Shown here: positions 42,038-52,818 of the stretch, in pieces
How the letters are laid out: the number at the start of each line of letters is the position of its first letter
Numbering within the stretch: position 1 is the first letter of the stretch
NCBI GenBank assembly: GCA_018806915.1
Contig: JAGKQI010000095.1
Span: forward strand, 372,001 to 436,000
DNA length: 64,000 bases
Direction: 5' to 3'
Source: Phytophthora colocasiae
Lineage: Eukaryota; Oomycota; Peronosporomycetes; Peronosporales; Peronosporaceae
Program-made: the position numbers and the translations under genes
Notes under the pieces: model-generated
Databases searched by the model: none
Told to the model about the DNA's origin: nothing
The model's input: only the letters and a program-made list of their open reading frames with translations

Positions 42038-42333
42038 AGGAGTGTGCGCAGACTACCCTGAGCTTTGCGCTGCTTCCACTAGAGTCTCAGTCGAATCTGT
42101 GCGCCGCTGATTCCGGCTACAAGCTCTACCCCTTCACTGGAATGCCAGTACTCGAGGAAACGAAGGCCATGTGCAAGAGCGAAGCCTGCACCCAGCTACT
42201 TAAAGAGGCCAGAGACTCCGACATGCCCGACTGCAAATTGACTGTTAACGGCACCGCGTACAACATCCACGAGAGCATTGAGCTCATGTTCGCAGGATGC
42301 GAGGTCATCGACGTTAACGAACTCTCCGCTTAA

Positions 42334-42667
42334 AGTTGAATACGGTTAACCTTACACTTTTAAACTTGTTTCATCCAGTATCAGCACCGACGAAAAGTAG
42401 ATTCTCCTCCAAAACTTGTAGGTTCATTTACCAATTAATGTGGTTGTTCAGGTATCTTAACTCGACCTTCTACCTGAACGATATACGAGTTTCGCCGCAG
42501 CAAGTCGTAATTGTCAACCTACACGACCCATAGCAGCGATGGAATTTCCGGACAGTTAACACAGCGAGTTACGCCCATCGACAATGTATTTGCAAGAATT
42601 TTGTTTCGCAGAGGTCTGAATTAAAACTTTGCACAACAATTTTTTGCATGGACTCAGAAAATCTATC
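42334..42667. other. Intergenic between convergent elicitin genes
   Basis: About 330 bp, A/T-rich, no gene. It holds the 3' ends of the split elicitin and of the leftward elicitin. Confidence 0.5.
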
Positions 42668-43006
42668 CTAGACACCGCAGCGTGTGGCGTATCCTGTCAA
42701 TTCCGTGCGAACATTCAGCTGTGTCGCCTCAAAGTCGATCGTACAATCCGGTAGGTCACTGTCAATGGCGTCCTGCACCACGCCTGTACACGTTGGGTTG
42801 GCGCAAATGGCTGGCATCTGCTCTTCCGTGGGTTTTCCGGTGAACGGGTAGATGGTGTATCCGGTGTCGTCGGCGCATGTCTTGGCGTCGGAGAGAAGAG
42901 GAAGGAGCTTGAGGACGAGAGTCATGGTAGAGCAGGTTTCAGCTTCGACGAGGGTGGGAGTGGTGATGGCAGCGAAGGCAATGACGGCGAAAGCGAAAAC
43001 CTTCAT
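42668..43006 (-). CDS. Elicitin-family secreted protein, leftward member of an inverted pair
   Basis: 112 residues. Signal peptide MKVFAFAVIAFAAITTPTLVEA, then an elicitin domain with six cysteines (ETCSTM, AKTCADDTG, AICANPTCTG, LPDCTI, ATRCGV) and the core YTIYPFTGKPT. The frame ends directly after the last cysteine motif. The inverted partner at 43887 continues 10 residues further, so this copy probably gained an early TAG. Upstream on the minus strand TTCATTCC and CCATTTT resemble the oomycete initiator plus FPR. Intact and likely functional. Confidence 0.9.
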   Translation of the reverse strand: MKVFAFAVIAFAAITTPTLVEAETCSTMTLVLKLLPLLSDAKTCADDTGYTIYPFTGKPTEEQMPAICANPTCTGVVQDAIDSDLPDCTIDFEATQLNVRTELTGYATRCGV

Positions 43007-43829
43007 AACTGTGGAAAGTTGGTAGTTTGAAGCAAATTCGAAAATGGGTTAGGAATGAATGAAGTCATTGCTGCTACGATGTAATTGCCGTTAGAGTTTG
43101 CTGGTATCGTGAATTTGCAGCAACACTTCGAGCAAAATTTTATCGCGCGACGATAAATCCTCGTGAAATGCATGTAAGTGTACTAGGGTAAGTAGGTACA
43201 GACATGCAGAACCTGTAAACAGAACACGTGCATGGCATATTTTCTTGTTGAACAATCGCATGAGCACAAAATTTAGGGACAGTCCTAGGATACACATGGG
43301 GTTTTGATTCAAGAACAGGTTATGCTATAATGACAACATTTGCATGAACATATACAAGTTGTACAAGTTATACTACAAACACAGAAGCAAAAAACTGAGA
43401 TCCTTCAGACGGTGTATTACGAACAACGTATTTCCACCTTTACTTTTTAAGAGTATATATCATTTTTTTGTGTGACTACCGAAATCTTGCGTTGCAGCCT
43501 ACAATTTGTACGTGTAACCATTACCACTTTTCTTGTGAGATCTGTACAACATCAACCGAAAGTTTCGGTCCGAAACACAATCGACCACCGCGATTGCTTC
43601 ATCCGGAAAAAAATTAGTCAGACGAGTACTCTAACCAATTTTTTCTTTACGATCGGAAAATGCGATTCCATAGCAAAGTAAAATTACAAGGTTTTCCGGG
43701 ATCTGTAAGTCAGCACATTGAGTGCATGTACATGCAGAAGTCTACCAATTCAAGAAAGCAGGCACGTGATACAGCTTAATCTTAGTCTATTAACCGCCAA
43801 GGTTCCATACACAGATATTTTAGTTCATT
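43007..43829. other. Spacer between inverted elicitin copies
   Basis: About 820 bp, A/T-rich, divergent promoter region, no supported gene or transposon end. Confidence 0.5.
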
Positions 43830-43845
43830 GCTCATTTATCAATTT
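43830..43845 (+). promoter_or_regulatory. Oomycete initiator/FPR core promoter of the elicitin pseudogene
   Basis: GCTCATTTATCAATTT matches the oomycete start-site consensus at 15 of 16 positions, about 40 bp before the ATG at 43887. Transcription may therefore persist although the reading frame is broken. Confidence 0.65.
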
Positions 43846-43886
43846 GCTTTATACAAAGCACCGACCACCCAATACTCTTCACAGTC

Positions 43887-44232
43887 ATGAAGGTTTTCGC
43901 TTTCGCCGTCATTGCCCTCGCTGCCATCACCACTCCCACCCTCGTCGAAGCTGAAACCTGCTCCACCATGACTCTCGTCTTCAAGCTCCTTCCTCTTCTC
44001 TCTGACGCCAAGACATATCTACCCGTTCACCGGAAAACCCACGGAAAAGCAGATGCCAGCCATTTGCGCCAACCCAACGTGTACAGGTGTGCTGCAGGAC
44101 GCCATTGACAGCGACCTACCGGATTGTACGATCGACTTTGAGGCGACACAGCTGAATGTTCGCACGGAATTGACAGGATACGCCACACGCTGCGGTGTCT
44201 ACGAGTCACGCAAGAAGACGTTACGATCCTGA
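43887..44232 (+). pseudogene. Elicitin pseudogene with 23-bp deletion
   Basis: The signal peptide MKVFAFAVIALAAITTPTLVEA and the following ETCSTMTLVFKLLPLLSDAK match the leftward copy closely. A 23-bp deletion after AAGACAT then removes the second cysteine and shifts the frame, giving a stop at 44108. In the original frame, sequence downstream still encodes LPDCTIDFEATQLNVRTE and ATRCGVYESRKKTLRS before TGA at 44232. High similarity to the inverted partner at 42668-43006 indicates a recent duplication. Confidence 0.93.
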
Positions 44233-44373
44233 GCATTAACACGGATAGGTAAATGATGCCTTTGCGAATCCAAATTTTGGAATCAAAGCACAAAATAAAT
44301 TTAGTTTGGAAAACACCATTACGTTTGTCTTGATTTTCGTTAATTATATGGTACTATAGCTTGCTGTCTAAGC

Positions 44374-46119
44374 TTATGTCTTTCGACCAGGTACAGCAGT
44401 AGCCGGAGCTCCGGTCGTGTTGGGGTTGAAGCGTACTGATGGAGACGATGCTAACATGTATCCGGTAGTAGCTGGTGCCCCTGTGTTCAAAATTGGAACC
44501 GCAGTCTGCGGAGGTGTGAAGGCATCTACGATATACACGGAGCTCGGTTGTGTTGGTGTTTGAAGCAGATTGCGGTCGAGGCGGTCGTTCGCGTACAAAC
44601 TGCGTTGCACATGCGGCTGGTTCTGATTCTGGAGAGCTTCCAACTGACGCATCAATTTGCGGCGCTTCCACCAGAAATATCCGTAGGCAATTGCCATCAA
44701 GATGATAATGACAATTGCCACAATAACCACGTACATCCACCACTGCCAGAAGAAGCAAGGTTTACTGGAAAACGGTACGTAGCTGCTGAGTAAGCTGTCT
44801 TTGCGGTCCGAAGAGCCCACACAGTCACAGAATGAGTCTTCAGTTTTAATCGACTCCACTGTGATGTTCTTGCCAGACGTGACTCCATTTGGACAGTTGT
44901 CTGCCACTGCGATCCCCACGCGTTCGTTGGCTCGATCGTGTACTGTGAATAATCCATCCATAAACACGTCACCAAGTAGTGTAAAAGATCCTTCCGAGAT
45001 ACCGAAAACACGGCAAGCTGATTCTCCTTGACCGGTAGATACCACCAATGGCCTCCAAATGTACTCGGCAGGAATGGTGATCGTCATTTGCTTGGACTTC
45101 TCATCGTCAACAGCTAAAGAGATCGTCAAGCCTGGGAGGTCGTAAATGATGGAGTTGGCGTTGGTCGGATCGCACTCCTCCGAGCAGCAGGTGGTCGAGT
45201 CATCGAAGAAGCTGTCTGGTACATTAGTCATCACCTTGTTCACCTGCGTCTTAAGCTCGGAAATCACTTCGCTGTACACACTGGATGGGAACGCCAAGTT
45301 GCTTGTACCTGAATCGATGATTGACCGAGGTGAATTGATCGTTTCACAGTCCAGATTCAAGCTCTCTCCATTCACACCGATGTCCGTAATAATGACATTG
45401 TAGTACTTCTCCTGCACTAACGGTGTGTAGATGATATCCCCCTTGTGGTAACTCTCTCCATTTGGTCCTTCCGTTCCGCCCAGTAAAAACTCTCCAGCAT
45501 ACAAATACGATTTATCTTCCACTGAAACATTGCCGAGACTCAACGCCTGCAAAGCCCCGCACATCTGTAGACTGAAGACATTATCAAGTCCATCAGCACT
45601 CTTCACTGTGTCGAAATACGGCGTAGGCGGGTCGCTTGAAGGTGACGCAATAGCTTTATAACCCAATCCGATAATACCGTCATAACCCGAAGAGATGAAG
45701 CTGTCCTCAGCTGTAATCTCTGCGAATGGCATGCTCTCCACTGTGCCAAGTCCCTGTCCGGAGAAAGTGTCCTGCACCACTTCACCACTCCATGAACCAC
45801 TGACATAGCTCACACTGACACTGGTGCCTTTGCTCACACACGTACTGGAATCCGAGCACGAGTAGAGGTTTTCATTGGTCAAAGAGCAGCATTCGGCCGT
45901 GACAACTGCAGTATTGGCCGAGCCAGTGTCCAATAGCAGATTAAACGCGTCCGAACTGGAAGAACCTGAACTGGACGAGTACAGAGGCTCTCCAATGTTC
46001 ACTTCCACGTAATAAGCGAGACCCGACGAGAGGCCCCAGAGCTTCTGCTGTAAAATGTCGCCACTGGCTTGTACAGTCCGCAGAGTCAGCAGTAAGCATG
46101 TTATCCGTGGCACCTGCAT
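44374..46119 (-). CDS. Membrane-anchored A1 (pepsin-family) aspartic protease
   Basis: Intronless, 581 residues. An N-terminal signal peptide (MQVPRITCLLLTLRTVQASG) precedes a pepsin fold with both active-site motifs: LLLDTGSANTAV (Asp64) and SIIDSGTSNLAF (near residue 268). DGIIGLGY marks the conserved strand. Several cysteine pairs suggest a secreted domain. A membrane segment (WMYVVIVAIVIIILMAIAYG, about residues 460-485) is followed by a basic stop (WWKRRK) and a ~100-residue Pro/Gln/Thr-rich cytosolic tail. The layout resembles BACE/memapsin-type proteases. It may process cell-surface proteins; the substrate is unknown. Confidence 0.92.
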   Translation of the reverse strand: MQVPRITCLLLTLRTVQASGDILQQKLWGLSSGLAYYVEVNIGEPLYSSSSGSSSSDAFNLLLDTGSANTAVVTAECCSLTNENLYSCSDSSTCVSKGTSVSVSYVSGSWSGEVVQDTFSGQGLGTVESMPFAEITAEDSFISSGYDGIIGLGYKAIASPSSDPPTPYFDTVKSADGLDNVFSLQMCGALQALSLGNVSVEDKSYLYAGEFLLGGTEGPNGESYHKGDIIYTPLVQEKYYNVIITDIGVNGESLNLDCETINSPRSIIDSGTSNLAFPSSVYSEVISELKTQVNKVMTNVPDSFFDDSTTCCSEECDPTNANSIIYDLPGLTISLAVDDEKSKQMTITIPAEYIWRPLVVSTGQGESACRVFGISEGSFTLLGDVFMDGLFTVHDRANERVGIAVADNCPNGVTSGKNITVESIKTEDSFCDCVGSSDRKDSLLSSYVPFSSKPCFFWQWWMYVVIVAIVIIILMAIAYGYFWWKRRKLMRQLEALQNQNQPHVQRSLYANDRLDRNLLQTPTQPSSVYIVDAFTPPQTAVPILNTGAPATTGYMLASSPSVRFNPNTTGAPATAVPGRKT

Positions 46120-46695
46120 TTTATAATACCCTAAGATAGCTCCAGTTTAAACTATCGAGCGGAGGCAAAATACACACTGCCAAGTGGACGGAATGGCAAT
46201 GTCTTAGGCGAGAGAGCCTGGAAGTGAGGCCAGAGCATGATGGCGTCGTGCAAAGCAGTTCACAAGTGTCTAGAAGTCCTACGCATGCAGTTTGAACGGG
46301 TATGGAAGGATAAAGGGATTTTGGAAAAGAGATTGTAAGTGATTAATCGACGTACGAGACATGCTGTATAAAGTATCGAGGTTTTTTAGCAATTGAGTAT
46401 AAACTCCAACAGGATTTCCCAACAGATCGTGGCCACTTTCCGCCTGAGATCTGCCTTGCACATCGGCCACAAACAGGCAGCGAAACCAGTCAAAAGTCTA
46501 TCGTTGTGATGGTCGCACTCTCCTCTCTGACAGATTCGCGTGGTTGGCGCAAACGATGAGAAGGAATGGAGCGATCGGTACTTGTGCCTAAAGTGATGAC
46601 AGCGCAACCCAAGTGCGTGTGGGACATCTCTCGGCAATGGCGATAAACACAGCTGCGCTGGCAAGCATCAGCAACACATCCGTGTTTACGGTGTA

Positions 46696-46887
46696 CAGTA
46701 TGTAGCGTAAATAGTGAACGGGTCGTAAGCTTATAACCTACTATATAGCATGGAACCAGATGGAGATGGGCCAAGGTACTGAGCTTACCCACTAAAAATC
46801 CAGTACGTTTGCTGCACCGCTCATCGTCACTTTATATACTACGACGCAGAATATATATCAGGCGTTCACTACTTACGCTACATACTG
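46696..46887. mobile_element. TA-flanked mini-element (192 bp) with 25-bp TIRs
   Basis: CAGTATGTAGCGTAAATAGT... (46696-46720) is inverted at 46863-46887 with one mismatch, and TA lies on each outer side (46694-46695 and 46888-46889). These are MITE features of the Tc1/mariner type. It sits in the ~975-bp intergenic region 46120-47094 between the divergent protease and CRNKL1 genes. A 12-bp direct repeat TTTACGGTGTAC (46685-46696 and 46896-46907) also brackets it. I see nothing else in that intergenic stretch. Confidence 0.7.
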
Positions 46888-47094
46888 TACTAGTATTTAC
46901 GGTGTACTACATGTAGTAGTATACAGTGTAGACGACAACATGTCTTCAACATGTCTGCAATCATTTCACTTCAATTAATGTACACCACATCAATATCATT
47001 ACACTATATCTCCTCTAATTTCCGCTACAGCTAAATCCAATAATTTCCATTAAGTTCGCTCTCATAAAGCTCCGCCACCCCTCTATCGGCCGCC

Positions 47095-49233
47095 ATGATG
47101 AGGAAGAGCGTCGTGAAGAACCGCGCCCCTGCGCCCATTCAGATCACAGCCGAGCAGATACTGCTCGAGGCCAACCAGAGGAAGGAGGAGATCGCGCAGC
47201 CGCCACGTCGTCGCATCACCGATGCCGCTGAATTGGCTGAGTACCGAATGGGCAAACGTAAAGCTTTCGAGGACGAGCTACGTCGCCAGCGTCACCACGT
47301 AGGCACTTGGATGAAGTATGCGACGTGGGAAGAGAGCCAGGAGGAGTTCGCGCGCGCTAGGAGCGTCTTCGAACGAGCTCTGGACGTGGACTACAAGGCC
47401 ACTACGATTTGGCTTAAGTACGCGGAGATGGAGATGCGGCACAAGTTCGTTAACCATGCACGCAACGTATGGGATCGAGCGGTGACGTTGCTGCCTCGAG
47501 TGGCGCAGTTCTGGTACAAATATGCGTTTATGGAGGAGATGCTGGGCAATCTCAACGGCGCTCGACGAGTTTTCGAGCGCTGGATGGAGTGGCAGCCTGA
47601 CGATCAGGCTTGGTACTCGTACATTAAGCTGGAGATGCGAGCTAAGGATATTCCACGTGCGAGAGCACTGTACGAACGCTATATTAGCTGCCACCCAGGG
47701 GAGAAAGCGTACATTAAGTATGCGAAATGGGAGGAAAGAGCTCAAAAGCAACTTGCATTGGCCCGGAAAGTGTACGAACGAGCTCTAGAAGAGCTCCGTA
47801 GTGATGAGAAGACGGAACGGATCTACTTAGCCTTTGCCCTATTTGAAGAAAGGTGTCGCGAGCTGGAACGAGCGAGAGCTGTGTTTAAATATGCTCTGGA
47901 TACATTACCCAAGGAGGAGGCACCGGAGCTTTACAGCGCATTTATTACCTTTGAGAAGCAACATGGAGACAAGGAGAGGATTGAGGAAGTGGTGATTGCC
48001 AAGCGACGAGTTGTATACGAGCAGCAGGTTGCTGCCAACGCGCTAGACTACGATTCGTGGCTCGAGTACATTAAGCTGGAGGAGAACGAGGCCGCCGGTT
48101 CGCAATCCTTTGGACTGGTTCGTGAAGTGTATGAACGTGCCATTGCTAATGTGCCGCCCATCGCAGAGAAGAAGTACTGGCGTCGGTATATTTACCTGTG
48201 GATCAAGTACGCTTTGTTTGAGGAGCTGCTCGCAGGTGACAACGACGACAGTGGCAGCTCTGCAGAGCGCTGCAAACAGGTCTACAAGATGTGCCTGAAG
48301 CTGATACCTCACGATAAGTTTACCTTTGCCAAAATCTGGGTTCTCTATTCCAAGTTCCTCGTCCGTCAGCGCGACGTACAAGGGGCGAGAATGACACTGG
48401 GCGAAGCACTGGGTCGCTGTCCGAAGAAAAAGCTCTTTATTAGTTACATTGAGCTAGAGCTCATGATGGGCGAGATCGACCGTTGCCGCAAGATTTACAT
48501 GCGTTTCCTGGAGTTTGACGCTCAAAACTGCGAGACGTGGCAGAAGTACGCTATGCTGGAGCGACAGGTGGGCGAGGTGGAACGTGCTCGTGCCATATAC
48601 GAGCTGGCAGTCAAACAGCCGGTGCTGGACATGCCGGAGATGATCTGGAAGCACTACATTGACTTCGAGATTGAGAACGCCGAGCGGGACAACACTCGCG
48701 CGCTGTATGAACGGCTGCTGGAACGTACTAAGCACGTGAAGGTCTGGATCAGCTTTGCCCAGTTCGAAGCCTCGTCAACTGACGACAAGGACGCTCAAAG
48801 TGAGGACTTGGAGGCTGCACGTGATGTATTTGAGCGTGCACTGCGGTATATGAAGGAACAGGATGGCGACGAACTCAAGGAGGACCGGGTCTTGTGCATG
48901 GAGACGTGGCTGGAGATGGAGAAGAAGGGAGGCGACGCCAAGATGATCCAGAAGGTCAACGAGATGCTACCGCGTAAGGTGACGAAGCAGCGCATGGCGT
49001 ACGCACAGGATGGGGTGCGTTATTACTTGTTCTGCTCGTTGTGTATTGTTTTATTGTGATGTTAACTTTGTTTTTTATTCAATGTACAGACGGAGTTGGG
49101 CCTCGAAGAGTACACAGATTTTATCTTCCCAGACGACGAGCAGGCCCAGTCACACCTCAAACTGCTGCAGGCCGCGCAACTCTGGAAGCAGAAGAAGCGA
49201 GCGAGAGAGGAGGCAGAAGAAGGATCAGAGTAA
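47095..49233 (+). CDS. CRNKL1: Crooked-neck-like splicing factor (Clf1/Syf3), HAT-repeat protein
   Basis: Exons 47095-49014 and 49090-49233 (75-nt intron, phase 0) give 687 residues. After a short N-terminal stretch with [20 protein letters not shown], typical of the family, the protein is a solenoid of HAT repeats, seen as repeated W-KYA--E and AR-V(F/Y)ERAL patterns ([60 protein letters not shown] and others). It ends with an acidic/basic tail. Clf1/CRNKL1 is a scaffold of the Prp19-associated (NTC) complex of the spliceosome. Length agrees closely with homologues. Confidence 0.95.
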
Positions 49234-49519
49234 CTTTCGTCGTGCAATATCCCGAAAACGTTTGTCATCCTGCGTTTTATGGCTATCACTAACATTTACT
49301 GGTACTGGTCACTTCAACGTTGCTGTCTCATCAGCCACGAACTTAAGTGAGTCCATAGTAGTAGTGTCTTCAAGTCTAAGCAACTATTAACTTACTTTCA
49401 ATATGTCTGAATTGACAAATAGTGCTAAAATCAAAGGAGCCAATCAGAGTGCGAGATTGGCTATCTCGATCATCATTGTCATTGTGTCATTTACCGAGAG
49501 GCTCACACGTATCGAAAGC

Positions 49520-50986
49520 ATGTCTCTTCCTCTACGTTCACTGGTATCTCCTGGACGCTGTATGCGTCCTCTTCGCCTCATCAGCAGCGGATCTTGTAGA
49601 TCTGCTTCTTCTCTTTCTCGTCGTACCAGTTGTAGCTCTCGATTCGCTTCGACAGCTCCACCACGTCACGTCTTCGCAGACCCCTCAGTTGGCATCGGTA
49701 GTCTTCCTTTAGCTCCTGAGGAGACGCAGGCGGAGCGCGAGCTGCTGAACTCGTTGCCAGAATTTCAAGAAGCTGCTCAGGTGCTGCTGGGCCAAGGAGG
49801 AGATGAAGCGCGACTGCTGCCCAACTGTAAACGCGCCGAGAAGGCTTTGCCCAAGCTCCAGCGCACTGTGGAGATCTGTCGCTCTGCCATGGGATTCCAA
49901 AGCGTCTACTTACAGGCAGCTCTGCGTCACTTAGTGGCCACTCTCTTAATGAAGGGTGACGTTGCTGAAGCAAGGAACGTCATGCAGGAGCGTGGTGACG
50001 TGATGCAGTGGCCCATTGCGGAGCACGAACGCATGTTGCGTCTGCTATTGAGGGCCAATTTGCCTCAAGAAGCTGCAGCTTGGTTCAAAAAGGAGGAATT
50101 CACAGGGCTGTTCCCGAAGGACGAGACAGTGCCGTTGAAATGGACTCTGTATGAGCTTATTGGCACCGAATTGAGTGGTGGAGCTGAAGAACTGGCTAAG
50201 GTAGTGGAAGACCCTCTGTTCGTTCAAGCTGTGGAGACGCTCCGAAAGAAGAAGGACGTTGTGCTGAAGCACGAGGAAGCCAGTGACTTGAAGGCCAGTG
50301 AGGTGCAGCTTGGTCGAGAGATCCCGTACTTGCTAGCGCAGTACGCGTCGCTGTCTGTGGCAAGCTCGCGTGTGTTGGTGAGAAACCCTAAAACAGACCC
50401 TAAGGCATCTCTGACAGACGCGCAGCTCGTGAGTTTGAACCAAGCTGAAGTGCTGTACAAGGAAGCGCTCGCGTGGGTGGAGAAGACGGCTGCTGAAGAC
50501 GACAAAGACGCTCTGTTGGCTTCGGGACCGAACGCTCCATTTGGAGCTTGGGTTGAGACCAACCTTGGTGAACTGTTACTGCGTAAGAACAAGCCAGAGG
50601 AGGCTATGGAGTGGCTCGGGAAGGCCTTGGGTACTCTGCAGGCTGAGCAGACTGGTGTTGGAGGTAGCGCACTAGCGATGACTCGTGTACTCGGCCAGAT
50701 CGCGAGGGGTAGCCATGTAATGGGTCAAGCTGTGACTAGCGAGGGGCTGTTCGTTACCGTTGTGGAGTCATTCGAACGTGAATCCAAACTGTCTGTTACT
50801 GATCAAGTCGAGTTTGCGCGTGTTTTGCGCGCTTACGGTGATCTGTTGAGCAACTGGGAGAAACGCGAGGCTGGCGCTGCGAAACGTTACGCGCAGGCAG
50901 ATAAGGTGGAGAAGGAGATCGCACAAATGTGCAAAGCCAACCAGAGTGCTGCTGCGTTGCACCCCATATTTTATTTGCCGCTGTAA
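49520..50986 (+). CDS. Mitochondrial helical-repeat (TPR-like) protein, function unknown
   Basis: Intronless, 488 residues from the ATG at 49520. The first ~50 residues are Arg/Ser/Leu-rich without acids (MSLPLRSLVSPGRCMRPLRL), a clear mitochondrial presequence. The rest is helical with TPR-like pairs (for example LTDAQLVSLNQAEVLYKEAL and VETNLGELLLRKNKPEEAME). I do not recognise a named family. The frame is open upstream to 49403, but those residues would mask the presequence. It lies between CRNKL1 and the convergent TMEM185-like gene. Confidence 0.75.
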   Translation: MSLPLRSLVSPGRCMRPLRLISSGSCRSASSLSRRTSCSSRFASTAPPRHVFADPSVGIGSLPLAPEETQAERELLNSLPEFQEAAQVLLGQGGDEARLLPNCKRAEKALPKLQRTVEICRSAMGFQSVYLQAALRHLVATLLMKGDVAEARNVMQERGDVMQWPIAEHERMLRLLLRANLPQEAAAWFKKEEFTGLFPKDETVPLKWTLYELIGTELSGGAEELAKVVEDPLFVQAVETLRKKKDVVLKHEEASDLKASEVQLGREIPYLLAQYASLSVASSRVLVRNPKTDPKASLTDAQLVSLNQAEVLYKEALAWVEKTAAEDDKDALLASGPNAPFGAWVETNLGELLLRKNKPEEAMEWLGKALGTLQAEQTGVGGSALAMTRVLGQIARGSHVMGQAVTSEGLFVTVVESFERESKLSVTDQVEFARVLRAYGDLLSNWEKREAGAAKRYAQADKVEKEIAQMCKANQSAAALHPIFYLPL

Positions 50987-51122
50987 GAGCGATTGGCAGT
51001 TGAAATGTGTTGCGTTGATGGGCCGAAAGATCAGAAGTAGCTGCCTATGAAGCGCAAAAGATGAATGAAATCGGCCTTGAACGTCAAATTTTTGCACAAA
51101 ATTGTATCGCTCTTGGCAAAGT

Positions 51123-52276
51123 TTAGTCCATGTCGACGGCAACGTAGTCGTGGCGGTAAGTAGGACTCTGAGCATGACGACGTGTAGGTTGGACGCCATT
51201 TTGAACAAGGCGGTCGGAGCCTGCCAAAGAAATCGCACAGAACAGGAAGAGGAACGATACTCCAATCTACAACACGCATACCTTCCGTTAGTACAGCTAA
51301 ATCAATGTGCAGCAATAACGGCAATTACGCACCAGTAGCATCCACGGCATGAGGATGTCAAAGCTCGACATTTCCTTCCCCTCCAACCTGTCTACCAGTA
51401 GGAAAAATGGTGCAACCAGCATAAAGACAACACCAGCAGTGAACACGGCGTCCAGCAGTCGATGCGAGGATGTCGAGTTGATATACTTCTTGATCGGATA
51501 CCAGAAGAGGTAAACCACCAAGAACCACACAGGAGTGAAAACTCTCCACCAGTTCATCACCTCCAAATTGCCATCCACTTTCATTCCAATGAGCAATGCC
51601 TGTGTAAGGCGTAGCAGCGTCAACACGGACTTCCTGGCCACAGCTTTCACCAATAGCAGGCGTTCTGCCTCGATGTCCTCCGTCTGTGATACCCCAGCAC
51701 CAATGCTGTCGCTAACGAGCATTTGCTGTCCTAAGACACCACCAATGACCACTTCCAGAAAGTTAAGCACTTCACAAGTGAAGTAGGGAGTTAGTACAGC
51801 GACGAGAGTCCAGTCCAGTCCCCCATCCAGTTTCATCACGATAAAAACTTGTACAATCAGGAGCAAAATCTCCTTGCAGAAAGCATACAGCTTGCCGTCC
51901 GAGAAGAGGAGCGAGAACAGCAAACTCCCATAGTAAATAGCGTCCAGTACCCACAAGGGAAGAAAAACCAATGCCCACGATGTCGAGAGCAAATGATCCA
52001 CCTTCAGACAACACAAAACTGCACATGATAATAGTTAATACTTACTTGCTGCACCGACGCAGTAATTATAAAGAAATTGCACGTACTGGGGAAGGCCAAC
52101 ACAAAGAGGAAGTGCACCATAGCGAAAAGCAGAGTGAGGCACCGACCTCGAAAGCCGAAGCCCCGCACAGTCTCATAGACGTCCTGCTCGATGATAAGGG
52201 GATATAAGTTGCAATACAATCAGCAATGGTAATTAAAAGGAGGGAGAACCTCGATGCTCCAGCCACGGATGTCCAT
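51123..52276 (-). CDS. TMEM185-like multi-span membrane protein
   Basis: Exons 52276-52250, 52183-52046, 52001-51333 and 51266-51123 give 325 residues. The core matches the TMEM185 (transmembrane fragile-X-F-associated) family: WALVFLPLWVLDAIYYGSLL, KLYAFCKEILLLIVQVFIVM, LDWTLVAVLTPYF and MNWWRVFTPVWFLVVYLFWY, with a QTEDIEAE hydrophilic loop. About seven or eight membrane segments. The second acceptor has a GAGCAG choice that adds or drops one Gln. The third-exon junction needs a 44-nt intron, unusually short, so residues there are less certain. Function of the family is poorly known. A paralogue of this domain is fused to DnaJ at 62710. Confidence 0.78.
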
Positions 52277-52386
52277 AACGAAACGAGGACTGATGCTTGT
52301 CAATGTCAGTGTAACGGCTGTGACTGATCTGAGTCGAACTGAGTCTGAGTCTGCTTATCTCAAGTCACAGATACAGTGTTCAAGTA

Positions 52387-52818
52387 CAGGTTTCCCCGCC
52401 TAATTTGCAAGGGTCGGACCAAGAAAATTTCCGAGGATGCAAAATCTGCACAGGTAACACATAAACGCAGCAACTACTGAATTAATGTAAACTTTATTAG
52501 TTCGAGTGAATTCACACAGTGTGTAAGCCTGAATTCCTCCAACAGTTCCTAAAAGTGTGAGGCGCACGTACACGTTCTTCTTGCTGGATGGCATGTTGAT
52601 AATTGGTGAATGAGGCTTATGAGCACTAGCACAGCGATACACTGCAACAAATAATGTCCATTCTTTAGCCTTTCGTTTACCACCGTAATGGAGCAACTTT
52701 CTAGATTACATCTATATCAGTACATTGGCGAATCTGTCTCAGCAAATCGCATCCGCATCTGCACGTCGTCATCAAGGTATATTGCTTGACACAGTTGCAA
52801 ATTAGGCGGGGAAACCTG
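52387..52818. mobile_element. MITE (432 bp) with 24-bp perfect TIRs and TA duplication
   Basis: CAGGTTTCCCCGCCTAATTT... (52387-52410) is exactly inverted at 52795-52818, with TA at 52385-52386 and 52819-52820. Only short frames lie inside, the longest a leftward one of about 98 codons that includes one TIR and has no family motif. The right end is 11 bp from the ankyrin gene stop codon, so the element probably supplies part of that gene's 3' UTR. Confidence 0.9.

Larger units (their letters stand above)
36519..42333 (+). pseudogene. Elicitin gene split by a Copia insertion
   Basis: The 5' piece 36519-36574 encodes a signal peptide (MKTIAFLAVTFGSLVAAE). The 3' piece 42038-42333 encodes the rest of an elicitin domain with conserved cysteines (SNLCAADSG, AMCKSEACTQ, MPDCKL, FAGCEV). 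The Copia element sits at the junction between signal peptide and mature protein. AGGA at 36571-36574 is repeated at 42038-42041. Both flanks are free of other stops or shifts, so the gene was probably intact when the element landed. Confidence 0.93.

Noticed and set aside
52400..52696. 98-codon leftward ORF
   Set aside because: It lies inside the TA-flanked MITE, includes part of a TIR and has no motif.
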